From Xanthobacteraceae bacterium (lineage in GTDB: Bacteria; Pseudomonadota; Alphaproteobacteria; Rhizobiales; Xanthobacteraceae): 34,571 nt of DNA. The stretch is taken from contig JAIESC010000003.1 of the NCBI GenBank assembly GCA_019746355.1, forward strand, positions 1-34,571, read 5' to 3'. Below, piece by piece: positions 15,581-23,163 of this stretch. A program made the translations under genes and the position numbers. The notes under the pieces are model-generated. The model was given only the letters and a program-made list of their open reading frames with translations. It did no database searches and was not told the origin of the DNA. Every line of letters starts with the position of its first letter. Within the stretch, counting starts at the first letter, position 1.

Positions 15581-15708
15581 CCTGCGGTTTCCGCCGGTAA
15601 ATCTATCAGTGAATCTACCAGAAGATTAGAACCTATCAGACTCTCGTGCGCTTTCGCGCACCGCGCGCCGTCACGTTGATGTGACGCCCTGCTCAAACCG
15701 AGGACAAC
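15581..15708. promoter_or_regulatory. Spacer with two perfect palindromes before the head operon
   Basis: The spacer contains a perfect hairpin GTGCGC-TTTC-GCGCAC at 15646-15661 and an inverted repeat CGTCAC-GTTGAT-GTGACG at 15669-15686. The segment before them is AT-richer and has the loosely repeated words AATCTATCAG, AATCTACCAG and ACCTATCAG. It probably contains the promoter and operator of the head genes, and it is also where a packaging start site could lie. These roles are inferred. Confidence 0.45.
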
Positions 15709-16068
15709 ATGACCGGACTGCTCGACGGCGAATTGGCCGACGGGATCGGCAACGCATTGCTCGATGCCGATCTTGCGCTCGACATCACGCTTGCACGCAC
15801 CACGCCTGGTGGTGGCCCGTCCTACGACCCCGACCCGTCGACCGTCACCACCTATCCGGCCAAGGGCTTCACCGACACGTTCAGCGAGTCGTACCTCGCC
15901 GGCGGCTTGGTCGAAGCAGGCGACGTGAAGATCGTCATCATCGCTACGACGCTCGCCATCGAGCCAGCACCAGGCGACCGAGCGACGATCAAGGGCGAGA
16001 CTTACACCGTCGTCAGCGTCAGCGCGGACCCCGCCCGAGCGTTGTTCGATCTGCAAGGGCGCCGATGA
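15709..16068 (+). CDS. Phage head-closure / head-tail joining-like protein
   Basis: A 119-residue protein. The central strand pattern is typical of head-closure proteins of the SPP1 gp16/HK97 gp7 kind: YPAKGFTDTFSESY, then DVKIVIIATTLAIEPAPGDRATIKGETYTVVSVSADPARALFDLQGR. Such proteins plug the portal-connector channel and make the surface to which a tail binds. It is the first gene of the head operon and its stop overlaps the next ATG (16065). If the element is a satellite, this would be the docking surface for a helper tail. The assignment rests on pattern recognition of a short, divergent family. Confidence 0.5.
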   Translation: MTGLLDGELADGIGNALLDADLALDITLARTTPGGGPSYDPDPSTVTTYPAKGFTDTFSESYLAGGLVEAGDVKIVIIATTLAIEPAPGDRATIKGETYTVVSVSADPARALFDLQGRR

Positions 16069-16394
16069 TCGACGAACGCGGAAACGCTCACCAGCGCGCG
16101 CCAGAAGGTGAATGCGCAAAGGTGCCAATGCCAACGAGTGTTTTGGGGGATGTGCGCGTGGTGGGGGGTCTTCCTTCCACACACACGGCCCGCCGGCGCC
16201 GGGCGCCGCGTCTCCGGTGGGATGGCCTGACCCTGTACCGGGAAGGCCGCAAGCGGCCTTTGGCGACGGTCATTCCCGATGAGGACTCGCCCTACCTGTG
16301 GCACGTGCGACGACGCGACGGGTTCGTGACCGAGGCCATGAGCCTCGCGCGGGCGCGCGCGTACGCGTGCGACGAAGCGGCCGGGGCGCCATGA
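16065..16394 (+). CDS. Hypothetical element protein
   Basis: A 109-residue basic protein. The N-terminal half is low in predicted structure and Arg/Pro-rich; the C-terminal half, WDGLTLYREGRKRPLATVIPDEDSPYLWHVRRRDGF, reads like a small beta domain followed by a helix (TEAMSLARARAYACDEA). I recognise no family. It starts at ATG 16065 inside the stop of the head-closure-like gene and its own stop overlaps the terminase ATG (16391), so it is part of the coupled head operon. It sits where a small terminase subunit is often found, but it has no visible HTH like those proteins, so that role is only a possibility. Confidence 0.6.
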   Translation: MIDERGNAHQRAPEGECAKVPMPTSVLGDVRVVGGLPSTHTARRRRAPRLRWDGLTLYREGRKRPLATVIPDEDSPYLWHVRRRDGFVTEAMSLARARAYACDEAAGAP

Positions 16395-17905
16395 ACCCCG
16401 GCATCGCGGCAATCCGCTTCCTGGGGCGCCTGAAGGTCCCGGAGGGGCCCTTGGCCGGCCGGGGGCTCAAGTTGGCCCCGTTCCAAAAGACGTTCGTCAG
16501 GGGCGCACTGGCCGATGGCGTCAGCATTGCCGCCCTCAGTGTCGGCCGCGGCAATGCCAAAACGGCACTCTCGTCCGGCCTCGCACTCGGCGCACTGCTC
16601 GGAGAATGGGACGACCAGCCCCGGCGTGAGATACCGATCGCGGCCCGCACGCGCGACCAGGCGCGTATCGCCTGGAATTTCGTTGCTGCGCTGGCTGAGA
16701 CGCTTTCCGATGACGTTCGGGCCCGGCTGACATTTCGCCGGCAACCTCGATTTGAAATCGAATACGAGGACGACAACGGCCCGCACATCATCCGCGCCAT
16801 CGCTGCTGACGGCAAATCCGCGCTCGGCATGGCGCCGACGTTCGCCCTGCTTGACGAGCGTGGCCATTGGGCTCGAGACCAAGGCGACGAGCTCGAGCAC
16901 GCAATCCTGTCGGCTCTTGGCAAGCGCGGTGGCAGGGCGCTGGTCATCTCGACCAGCGCGCCGGACGACGCGCACCCGTTTTCGAAGTGGCTGGACGAGG
17001 AGCAAGAAGGCGTCTACCGGCAAGAGCACCGGCCAGCGCCGGGGCTTCCGGCCGATGACCTAGAATCGCTGCTGATCGCCAACCCCGGCGCCAAGCACGG
17101 CATCGGCGCCAACGTCGAATGGCTCCAGGCGCAGGCACGGCGCGCCATCGCGCGCGGCGGCTCCGCACTCACATCGTTCCGGCTTTATAACCGAAACGAA
17201 AGAATCAGTGGCGAGGCGCGCGACGTACTGCTCACCGTTGATGAATGGCTGCGCTGCGAGTCCGCGGATCTGCCGCCGCGTGAGGGCCAAGTCGTCATCG
17301 GGATAGATCTCGGAGGATCCGCGTCGATGACGGCGGCAGCCTTCTACTGGCCAGCGACGGGGCGCCTCGAATGTCTCGGCTGGTTTCCCTCACGTCCCGG
17401 CTTGCTCGATCGCGGCCAAGGCGATGGCGTGGGATCGCGCTACGTCGAGATGGGAAACCGCGGCGAGCTATCGACCCTGGGCGACATGACCGTTCCCGTC
17501 GCGCCGTGGCTTGGCGCGGTGATGCGGCATGTCGAGGGCGCCGCGATCGCTGGCATCGTCGGTGACCGCTACAAGCAATCGGAACTTGGCGAAGCAATCG
17601 ACCGCGCGGGAATCCGCGTGCCGATCATCTGGCGCGGGATGGGCTTCCGGGACGGCTCGGAGGACATTGAGCGTTTCCGCCGCGCCTGCTTCGACGGCAA
17701 AGTGAATGCGTCACCCTCGCTGCTGCTGCGTTCCGCATTCGCGGATGCGGTCACGTTGAAGGACCCGGCGAACAATCTGAAACTCGCCAAGGCGCGAAGC
17801 ACCGGCCGCATCGATGCGGCAGCGGCAACCGTGCTGGCCGTCGCTGAAGGCGCCCGCATTCTGGGCCGCGCGATCAGGCCGAAGCGAGCCGCGGCTTGGG
17901 TTTGA
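16391..17905 (+). CDS. Terminase large subunit
   Basis: A 504-residue DNA-packaging motor protein with an ATPase and a nuclease domain. Walker A is SVGRGNAKTAL with K57, and Walker B is FALLDERGHW with D155 and catalytic E156; LVISTSAP near 185 fits the coupling motif. The C-terminal RuvC-like nuclease shows its three acids as D306 (GIDLGGS), D392 (GDRYKQSEL) and D475 (GRIDAAAAT). The length is normal and all key residues are present, so the motor looks functional. The ATG at 16391 overlaps the previous stop. No small subunit is recognised next to it. The HNH nuclease directly downstream fits the known need of HK97-type terminases for an HNH partner. Confidence 0.92.
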   Translation: MNPGIAAIRFLGRLKVPEGPLAGRGLKLAPFQKTFVRGALADGVSIAALSVGRGNAKTALSSGLALGALLGEWDDQPRREIPIAARTRDQARIAWNFVAALAETLSDDVRARLTFRRQPRFEIEYEDDNGPHIIRAIAADGKSALGMAPTFALLDERGHWARDQGDELEHAILSALGKRGGRALVISTSAPDDAHPFSKWLDEEQEGVYRQEHRPAPGLPADDLESLLIANPGAKHGIGANVEWLQAQARRAIARGGSALTSFRLYNRNERISGEARDVLLTVDEWLRCESADLPPREGQVVIGIDLGGSASMTAAAFYWPATGRLECLGWFPSRPGLLDRGQGDGVGSRYVEMGNRGELSTLGDMTVPVAPWLGAVMRHVEGAAIAGIVGDRYKQSELGEAIDRAGIRVPIIWRGMGFRDGSEDIERFRRACFDGKVNASPSLLLRSAFADAVTLKDPANNLKLAKARSTGRIDAAAATVLAVAEGARILGRAIRPKRAAAWV

Positions 17906-18219
17906 GCTACGCGCGCCGATCGCGTCAGGTCATCAACTCGAAACGATGGAAGGCGGTCCGCCTTGAGGCTTTGAGGCGCGACGGCTTCCGCTGCGTCAAG
18001 TGCGGCGGCGTTGGTCGACTCCAAGTCGATCACATCAAGCGAGTCGAGCCGCATAACCCCGAACTTTGGTTCGATCTCGACAATCTGCAATCCCTTTGCG
18101 GCACCTGTCACAGCCGCAAAACCGCAATCGAAGTTGGCATTACGCCGCTCGATCCACAGCGCCAAGCCTGGCGCGAGCTGGTGCGCGACATGCGCCAGCA
18201 TAACCATGAGGTACGTTAA
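17902..18219 (+). CDS. HNH endonuclease
   Basis: A protein of about 105 residues with an HNH/zinc-type nuclease core: CVKCGG, then LQVDHIKRVEPHN, WFDLDNLQSLC and GTCHSRKT. The two CxxC pairs should hold a structural zinc, and the DH, N and H residues form the metal-bound active site. In HK97-type phages an HNH protein encoded near the terminase is needed for specific cleavage during packaging, and the location fits. No ATG is present; TTG 17902 overlaps the terminase TGA, and TTG 17896 is an alternative. The stop TAA overlaps the capsid ATG at 18219. Confidence 0.85.
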   Translation: MSYARRSRQVINSKRWKAVRLEALRRDGFRCVKCGGVGRLQVDHIKRVEPHNPELWFDLDNLQSLCGTCHSRKTAIEVGITPLDPQRQAWRELVRDMRQHNHEVR

Positions 18220-19484
18220 TGTTGGAAAGCGTGAAAATTTCGCGGCGGCAGTCTGAGATTCGTCAGATGCTCGCCGGCCTGGTCGGCAAAGAGAAGCCGA
18301 CCGAGGACGAAACCCGTTCAATCGAGTCGTTGGACCTCGAATTTCGAAACAACGAAACGCGATACCGCGGCGCCTTGATCGTTGAGGACAACGAGCGACG
18401 CGATGCCAAGGACGAACTCGAAAGCCGCGGCGGAAACGAATGGGCCGCACTGATCGGCAAGTTCGAGTTGCGGCAGGTTGCTTTGCATCTCGATGAAGGC
18501 GCGAAGATCGACGGCCCGACCGCTGAAGTGATTTCTGAGCTTCGCTCGCACGGCGGATACCGCGGCTGCCCCGTGCCGTGGCAGGCCCTCGAAAGGCGCG
18601 CCGGCGAAACTGTCGCCAGCGGCACACCGAGTCCCGTCGCGACCGCGCCGATCATCGATCGCATCTTTGCCGACAGCGCGGCGGTGCGGATGGGCGCGTC
18701 GATCATCAACATCGCGCAAGGTGGCGTCGATTATCCGCTGACCAGTTCGGCGGTGACGGCGGGCTGGGCCACCAGCGAGACCGGCAACGTCGCCGGACCG
18801 ACGGTCTACGCGACCACTGACCGACCGCTGCGGCCGGATCATACGCTCGGGATTCAGATGCGGATCACGCGCAAAACTCTGAAGCAGAGCGGCGATGCGT
18901 TGGAGCAAGCCGTGCGACGCGACATGAACGGCGCCATCGGTGAGAAGCTTGACGTGGCTGCGTTCCTCGGCTCGGGCAGTGCAGGCGAGCCGACTGGCGT
19001 TTTCGCACTCGCCGAAGTCTCCGGGTCGGACATCTTCACCGCGCCCGTTGATGCGATTGCGTCATGGTCTGCGTTCCGTGAGGCCGTGATGCGGTTCATG
19101 CTCAGCAACGCAGCCAGTTCGCCTGCCGCGATCAAGATGCTGATCCGGCCCGAAGTCTGGAGCGACATGGATGACACGCTGATCGAAGGCACGGCCGTCA
19201 GCGAATGGGACAGGATGCTGAAGAACATCCCGGCTCAGAACATCGTCATGAGCTCGAACGCGCTGGCTGACCCGGCCGGCTCTCCGCTTGCGAGCAAGGC
19301 GCTGCTCACCACCACGGTCAACGGCGTGCCGCCGATCTTTGTCGGCACATGGGGCGCGATCGACCTGATCCGCGATCCGTTCTCGGACGCTGCGTCGGGT
19401 GGTCTGCGGCTCACGGCCCTGGTGACCGCCGATGTGACGTACTCGCGCGGTGTGCAGCTTCAGGTGCTGACGGGGATTCAGTGA
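18219..19484 (+). CDS. HK97-fold major capsid protein
   Basis: A 421-residue protein. The first 105 residues are charged and helical (RRQSEIRQMLAGL, ...ETRSIESLDLEFRNNETRYRGAL), like the scaffold-like delta domain cleaved from HK97 capsids. The rest has the fold's usual elements: an early ATAPIIDRIFADSAAVRMG segment, the long-helix region ALEQAVRRDMNGAIGEKLD, AFLGSGSAGEPTG, and MLIRPEVWSDMDDTLIE before the C-terminal strands ending GVQLQVLTGIQ. It should form the icosahedral head after protease processing. The ATG overlaps the HNH stop (TAATG) and the TGA at 19482 overlaps the protease ATG. The capsid precedes the protease, the opposite of the usual order. Confidence 0.85.
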   Translation: MLESVKISRRQSEIRQMLAGLVGKEKPTEDETRSIESLDLEFRNNETRYRGALIVEDNERRDAKDELESRGGNEWAALIGKFELRQVALHLDEGAKIDGPTAEVISELRSHGGYRGCPVPWQALERRAGETVASGTPSPVATAPIIDRIFADSAAVRMGASIINIAQGGVDYPLTSSAVTAGWATSETGNVAGPTVYATTDRPLRPDHTLGIQMRITRKTLKQSGDALEQAVRRDMNGAIGEKLDVAAFLGSGSAGEPTGVFALAEVSGSDIFTAPVDAIASWSAFREAVMRFMLSNAASSPAAIKMLIRPEVWSDMDDTLIEGTAVSEWDRMLKNIPAQNIVMSSNALADPAGSPLASKALLTTTVNGVPPIFVGTWGAIDLIRDPFSDAASGGLRLTALVTADVTYSRGVQLQVLTGIQ

Positions 19485-20131
19485 TGCTTCACGGCCACGC
19501 AATCGCGCCGCTCGAAATTCGTCGGGCGGCTGACGGCGGCGCGATTCTGCGCGGCCGTTTTCCTTACGAACAGCCCGCCGTCCTATCGGACGGCGGGCGC
19601 ACTGGCAGGCCTCAGAAAGAAGTCATCGCGCCGCGCGCGTTCGCCTATCGGGTGGACGACCCGGCCGAAGATATTCATTTGCTGGTCGGACACAGTTTCG
19701 ATGCGCCACTGGCATCGAAGGCGACCGGCACATTGTCATTCAAGGACACCGACCAGGCGCTCACATTCAACGCTCGCATCACGCCCGAAATCGCCGCGAC
19801 GAGCTACGGCCGCGATATTCTCGCCATGATTGCGTCCGGCCTCGCCGTCGGCATCTCGCCCGGTTTTCGGATTCCGCCGAAACGTGCCGTGCCTGTTGCC
19901 GAGAAGATTGAGGAAGAACCTGACGACGGCAGACTCGATGATGACGGCAACCCGCGCCGGGGCGCGATCATTCGCACGATCCTTCAAGCGCTGCTTTACG
20001 AACTGTCCGTAGTCACGCGGCCAGCCTACGACAAGGCTCAGGTCGAGATGCGGAACTGGCAACCATCTGCTGAACGGGTGTTCGCCCCGCACCGGCCGCC
20101 GGCCTTCATTTACAACCGCTGGAGACTCTGA
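19484..20131 (+). CDS. HK97-type prohead protease
   Basis: A 215-residue serine protease of the HK97 prohead family (U35), expected to cut the capsid delta domain during head maturation. The likely catalytic histidine is H70 in HLLVGHSFDAPLAS and the serine S125 in GLAVGISPGFRI; the family's conserved block ALLYELSVVTRPAYDKAQV is at about 169-187. An insert rich in acidic residues (KIEEEPDDGRLDDDGN) lies between them. I chose ATG 19484, in a TGATG overlap with the capsid stop; a GTG one codon upstream is possible. The next gene starts in the same overlapping manner at 20131. Confidence 0.85.
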   Translation: MLHGHAIAPLEIRRAADGGAILRGRFPYEQPAVLSDGGRTGRPQKEVIAPRAFAYRVDDPAEDIHLLVGHSFDAPLASKATGTLSFKDTDQALTFNARITPEIAATSYGRDILAMIASGLAVGISPGFRIPPKRAVPVAEKIEEEPDDGRLDDDGNPRRGAIIRTILQALLYELSVVTRPAYDKAQVEMRNWQPSAERVFAPHRPPAFIYNRWRL

Positions 20132-20679
20132 TGGCGGCAACAATCAAGCAAACCGAGGCCGCGCCCGAGTCATATCCCGATCTCGGTTCGCCTTCGCCAT
20201 TGTCTGCCACGGCAGCTGCGCTCGATGCGGCGATGATCTGGCAGCGCATAGAATCATACGTCGCCTGGCGCTGGACCCCGCGCGACGTGACGTGGATTGT
20301 TGAGGGCTGTGGCGAATGGGCGCCGCCGCTGGCGCCAGCGACAATCGGAACAGTGGAAGTCTGGAGTCGTGCTGGCGAATGGGAGTCGGCCGATCTGCCA
20401 GCATCGCCTCTCGGCGGTTACTTCCTGACAGCATCGGGACCCTACCGATTCACGGCAACCGTTGGCGACGATAACGAGCCCCGCGCTGCGGTGCTGGAAG
20501 CGTTCCGTCGCGTGGCCGAATACTTTGCGGCGCGGCCGGGCAAACCGGGCGCAACGTCCGAAAATATCCAGGCCGGTTCGGTTTCCATCTCGCATTCGCG
20601 TTCAGCAACTTGGCTGGCGAAGGCCATCGACAATTCCGGCGCCGGCGATCTGCTGCGCCAATATCGGAGGGCAGTATGA
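20131..20679 (+). CDS. Head-tail connector (gp6-like adaptor)
   Basis: A 182-residue protein with the layout of gp6-like connectors: an N-terminal helix (AALDAAMIWQRIESYVAWRW), a beta region (TVEVWSRAGEWESADLPASPLGGYFLTASGPYRFTATVG), then a long helix (AAVLEAFRRVAEYFAAR) and a polar tail. These proteins form the ring below the portal. Placement between protease and portal supports the call. ATG 20131 overlaps the protease stop, and the TGA at 20677 overlaps the portal ATG. Sequence similarity in this family is low, so structure prediction would be a better test than sequence search. Confidence 0.65.
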   Translation: MAATIKQTEAAPESYPDLGSPSPLSATAAALDAAMIWQRIESYVAWRWTPRDVTWIVEGCGEWAPPLAPATIGTVEVWSRAGEWESADLPASPLGGYFLTASGPYRFTATVGDDNEPRAAVLEAFRRVAEYFAARPGKPGATSENIQAGSVSISHSRSATWLAKAIDNSGAGDLLRQYRRAV

Positions 20680-21740
20680 AGTGGTGGTGGCCCTTCGGGC
20701 GCGACAAAATCGAACAGCGTGCAGCGGCTTCCGGCTTTACGGCCGAAATCATGGCGGCGCGTGAAGCGTACATTTCGGGCCGACGTGGCATCGGTGAACT
20801 GACGGGGACGGCGCAAAGCTGCGTCTCGCTGTGGGAGAACGGCTTGGCGGTGGCGACGGTCGAAGGCACTGACCTTTTGGACCGTCGCAGCTTGGCGCTT
20901 ATCGGCCGCTCACTGGCGTTGCGCGGCGAGTCGGTGTTCCTGATCCGCGATGACGGCCTGGTGCCGTGTTCGGATTGGGATTTGCGAACGCGCAACGGCA
21001 AGCCATCGGCCTACCGCATGAGCGTGTCAGAGGCCGGCGGCGGCACGACGCAAACCGCGCTTGCCGCCGAAGTCCTGCACGTCCGCATTGGCGCCGATCC
21101 CGCGGCCCCTTGGCTGGGCTCAGCGCCGCTGCGGCGCGCATCGTTGACGGCCGGCATGTTGCAGGCGGTCGAGTCGGCGCTGGCTGAGGTCTACGAGAAC
21201 GCGCCACTCGGCAGTCAGATTGTTCCGTTCCCTGAGTCCAATGACGTTGACCTCGAAACGCTCGGCCGTGGCTTCCGTGGCCGTCGAGGCCGCGTGCTCA
21301 TGAGGGAATCGGTCAACGTCTCTGCGGCCGGCGGACCCGTGCCGGCGAGCGATTGGAAGCCTGCCGACGTAACGCCTGATTTGAGTCGGGCCATGACCAA
21401 GGAAACGCTGGACGCGGCGCGTGATGCCGTCTGCGCCGCGTTCGGCGTGTTGCCGGCGATGTTCAATTCGATGGCGCAAGGTCCGCTGGTCCGCGAGGCG
21501 CAACGTCATCTTGCGATGTGGACGCTCATGCCGATCGGCGCGCTGCGGGCTGAGGAAGCATCTGACAAGCTCGGTGCGGAGGTTTCTATTGATTGCACCG
21601 GGCCGCTCGATGCCTACGACGTCGGCGGCAAGGCGCGTGCGGCCGGCGCGGTCATTGAAGCGATGGCGCGCGCGAAAGAATCCGGTCTATCGCCCGGCGA
21701 TCTCGGCGCGGCGTTGCGTTTGGTTGACTGGACCGAGTGA
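20676..21740 (+). CDS. Phage portal protein (HK97 family)
   Basis: A 354-residue protein that should form the dodecameric portal through which DNA enters the head. The start MKWWWPFGRDKIEQR is typical. Later family elements are VLHVRIGADPAAPWLGSAPLRRAS, then ALAEVYENAPLGSQIVPFPE, and the C-terminal LDAARDAVCAAFGVLPAMFNSMAQGPLVREAQRHLAMWTL, in which an early helix is followed by the crown region. It is slightly short for the family but has no visible gap. A good CGGAGGG site lies 5 bases before the ATG at 20676, even though the start overlaps the preceding stop. Confidence 0.88.
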   Translation: MKWWWPFGRDKIEQRAAASGFTAEIMAAREAYISGRRGIGELTGTAQSCVSLWENGLAVATVEGTDLLDRRSLALIGRSLALRGESVFLIRDDGLVPCSDWDLRTRNGKPSAYRMSVSEAGGGTTQTALAAEVLHVRIGADPAAPWLGSAPLRRASLTAGMLQAVESALAEVYENAPLGSQIVPFPESNDVDLETLGRGFRGRRGRVLMRESVNVSAAGGPVPASDWKPADVTPDLSRAMTKETLDAARDAVCAAFGVLPAMFNSMAQGPLVREAQRHLAMWTLMPIGALRAEEASDKLGAEVSIDCTGPLDAYDVGGKARAAGAVIEAMARAKESGLSPGDLGAALRLVDWTE

Positions 21741-21743
21741 TGC

Positions 21744-22538
21744 ATGGCGCGACGGAAGCGGCGGCAGCGCCGGCTGCATCACGAACCGATCATTCGTCAG
21801 GTAGCGGCCATATTGGACCTGGGCCGTCCGACGCGGTTCGCCCATGAAGGCGCGTGCCGCCACGGGCTTCGCGTCCGAATGATCCAGTCCGGAAAGTCGT
21901 GGCGAGAGGCCGATGACTTCGCCGCGTTAGTCATCAAGCTGGCGCTGCACCGACTCGGTGTCACGCGTCCGACCTGGTTAGAGGCTCAGCCAGATTACGC
22001 AGCGGAATTTTTTATGACGTGGTCACGGTGTGCGGCATGCGGCGACCCGTTGGACGACGCGGACCACGGGCGAAAATACTGCACCCCGGAGTGCGCCAAG
22101 TATGCATTAAACGCTCGCTACTATCGGCGGTCGGCGGCGGACATCGAAATCATGCATGCTGCCTACGAGGCCGGGAACGGCAAGGCGCCAACGCGAGTCT
22201 GCCGTCAATGCGGGAAAAGTTTCGAGCTCGACCGCTACAACGGCGCTCAGATGTATTGCGGCACTGAATGCAGCAACGCTGTACAGGCCGCGCAGGCGAA
22301 GAACCGCAAGCGCCGCACATGCCCGACCTGCGGCACCGAGTTCACGGCGCTCCATTGGCATAACGAGTTTTGCTCATACCGCTGTTCCGGCGCCGCAAGG
22401 CGCACACTATCGGAGCGGGAATGTCCGCACTGTCGAAAAGTATTTCGGCCGAGGAATCGAAACATCAGGTTTTGCTCGCCTGCGTGCGGCAACGCGGCGC
22501 GGCGTGAACGCACGTTGAGATGTGAAGAAGCAGCTTAG
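21744..22538 (+). CDS. Protein with four tandem Cys4 zinc fingers
   Basis: A 264-residue basic protein. Residues 1-90 form a helical domain (EPIIRQVAAILDLGRPTRFAHEGACRHGLRVRM...). Four similar Cys4 modules follow, each CxxC-x13 to x15-CxxxC: C96/C99/C113/C117, C153/C156/C172/C176, C193/C196/C210/C214 and C227/C230/C244/C248. The spacing suggests treble-clef or zinc-ribbon folds; function is unknown, with nucleic-acid or protein binding the obvious options. It is the last gene of the head operon, three bases after the portal stop, in a place where a complete phage would carry tail genes. An overlapping ATG at 21740 gives only a 35-residue frame that I reject. Confidence 0.7.
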   Translation: MARRKRRQRRLHHEPIIRQVAAILDLGRPTRFAHEGACRHGLRVRMIQSGKSWREADDFAALVIKLALHRLGVTRPTWLEAQPDYAAEFFMTWSRCAACGDPLDDADHGRKYCTPECAKYALNARYYRRSAADIEIMHAAYEAGNGKAPTRVCRQCGKSFELDRYNGAQMYCGTECSNAVQAAQAKNRKRRTCPTCGTEFTALHWHNEFCSYRCSGAARRTLSERECPHCRKVFRPRNRNIRFCSPACGNAARRERTLRCEEAA

Positions 22539-22718
22539 GGATTGGTCATCCTGCGGGTGGTAGCCGCGAATCGACCGGGATCAGACGGACAGTGCCCGGC
22601 CTTCGACCGGCCGAAAACCCCGTCGGCTTGTGACTGTTTCCTTTTGCAGCCGCGACAAGCACGCCGGGCCGGCGTCGATGGCGCCGGCCCGGTACTCCCG
22701 CTGTGGTAGGTTAAACCG
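22539..22718. other. Non-coding gap with a strong GC hairpin
   Basis: No gene is visible. A perfect 11-bp stem, CCGGGCCGGCG (22664-22674) and CGCCGGCCCGG (22682-22692), has a 7-base loop. It lies between the converging zinc-finger gene and the minus-strand gene and probably blocks transcription from one into the other, although it lacks a T-run. Confidence 0.5.
22677..22710. repeat. Imperfect direct repeat, left of the minus-strand gene
   Basis: GATGGCGCCGGC at the start and CTCC...GTGGTAGG at the end are shared, in the same order, with 23049-23080. The two copies are 34 and 32 bp and differ in the middle. They flank the minus-strand cargo gene. Confidence 0.5.
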
Positions 22719-23003
22719 TTATGCCGGCAGCTTTTTGTTGGAGAACTCTGCCACGTCATTGCAGATCGACTTCGCGAGGGAGTGGCAATGTTCGAGTCCC
22801 TCGGTTCGATTTCTCATGATCTCAAGGTCGAGCCAATGCAAGAGAACGCCGAATTTTTCTGAGATTGAGGAAAAATCCGGTGCTTCAACGAAAAACAGAT
22901 CGAGACGTGCTTGGCCGCTGAATTTGTTGCGCTTGTACGCTTCCATCACACGCCGGAATTTCTCACGGCGTATATCGAGACTCAATTTCTTTCGCTGTTT
23001 CAT
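22719..23003 (-). CDS. Unrecognised minus-strand cargo gene
   Basis: A 94-residue basic protein starting MKQRKKLSLDIRREKFRRVMEAYKRNKF, followed by DLFFVEAPDFSSISEKFGVLLHWLDLEIMRNRTEGLEHCHSLAKSICNDVAEFSNKKL. It reads as an all-helical soluble protein; I recognise no family. It is the only gene of the element on the minus strand and its base composition is clearly more AT-rich than the head genes. An ATG at 23096 would add 31 residues, but those cross one copy of the flanking repeat and look less like protein. Single divergent genes of this kind in phages and satellites are often accessory functions such as immunity or phage interference, but nothing in the sequence shows this. Confidence 0.55.
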   Translation of the reverse strand: MKQRKKLSLDIRREKFRRVMEAYKRNKFSGQARLDLFFVEAPDFSSISEKFGVLLHWLDLEIMRNRTEGLEHCHSLAKSICNDVAEFSNKKLPA

Positions 23004-23048
23004 TTTTCTACCAAAAGCAAAATGACATTCGCCGTCCGCGGCATTGCG

Positions 23049-23080
23049 GATGGCGCCGGCTGCATTTGCTCCGTGGTAGG
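23049..23080. repeat. Imperfect direct repeat, right of the minus-strand gene
   Basis: This copy shares the 12-base start GATGGCGCCGGC and the end CTCC-GTGGTAGG with 22677-22710. It overlaps the alternative N-terminus of the minus-strand gene. Confidence 0.5.
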
Positions 23081-23097
23081 GGAGTGATTCGAACATC

Positions 23098-23112
23098 GCG
23101 CAAACCTTGCGC
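23098..23112. promoter_or_regulatory. Candidate operator (perfect palindrome)
   Basis: GCGCAA-ACC-TTGCGC is a perfect 6-bp inverted repeat with a 3-base spacer. It lies between the minus-strand gene and the divergent excisionase and integrase genes, a natural place for a lysogeny-type control site. Inference. Confidence 0.4.
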
Positions 23113-23122
23113 TCAGTCAACG

Positions 23123-23148
23123 GCCGCCCTTTTGGGGGCGGCTTTTTT
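23123..23148 (+). terminator. Intrinsic terminator or attenuator before the excisionase gene
   Basis: GCCGCCC (23123-23129) pairs with GGGCGGC (23136-23142), followed by six T residues. It ends 15 bp before the suggested start of the excisionase-like gene, so on the plus strand it would end incoming transcription or act as an attenuator. Confidence 0.75.
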
Positions 23149-23163
23149 GTTGGGATCACCAGC

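Noticed and set aside
21740..21847. 35-residue frame starting in the TGATG overlap after the portal gene
   Set aside because: The frame from 21744 is long and has four zinc-finger modules; the short frame is a shadow despite its overlap-type start.
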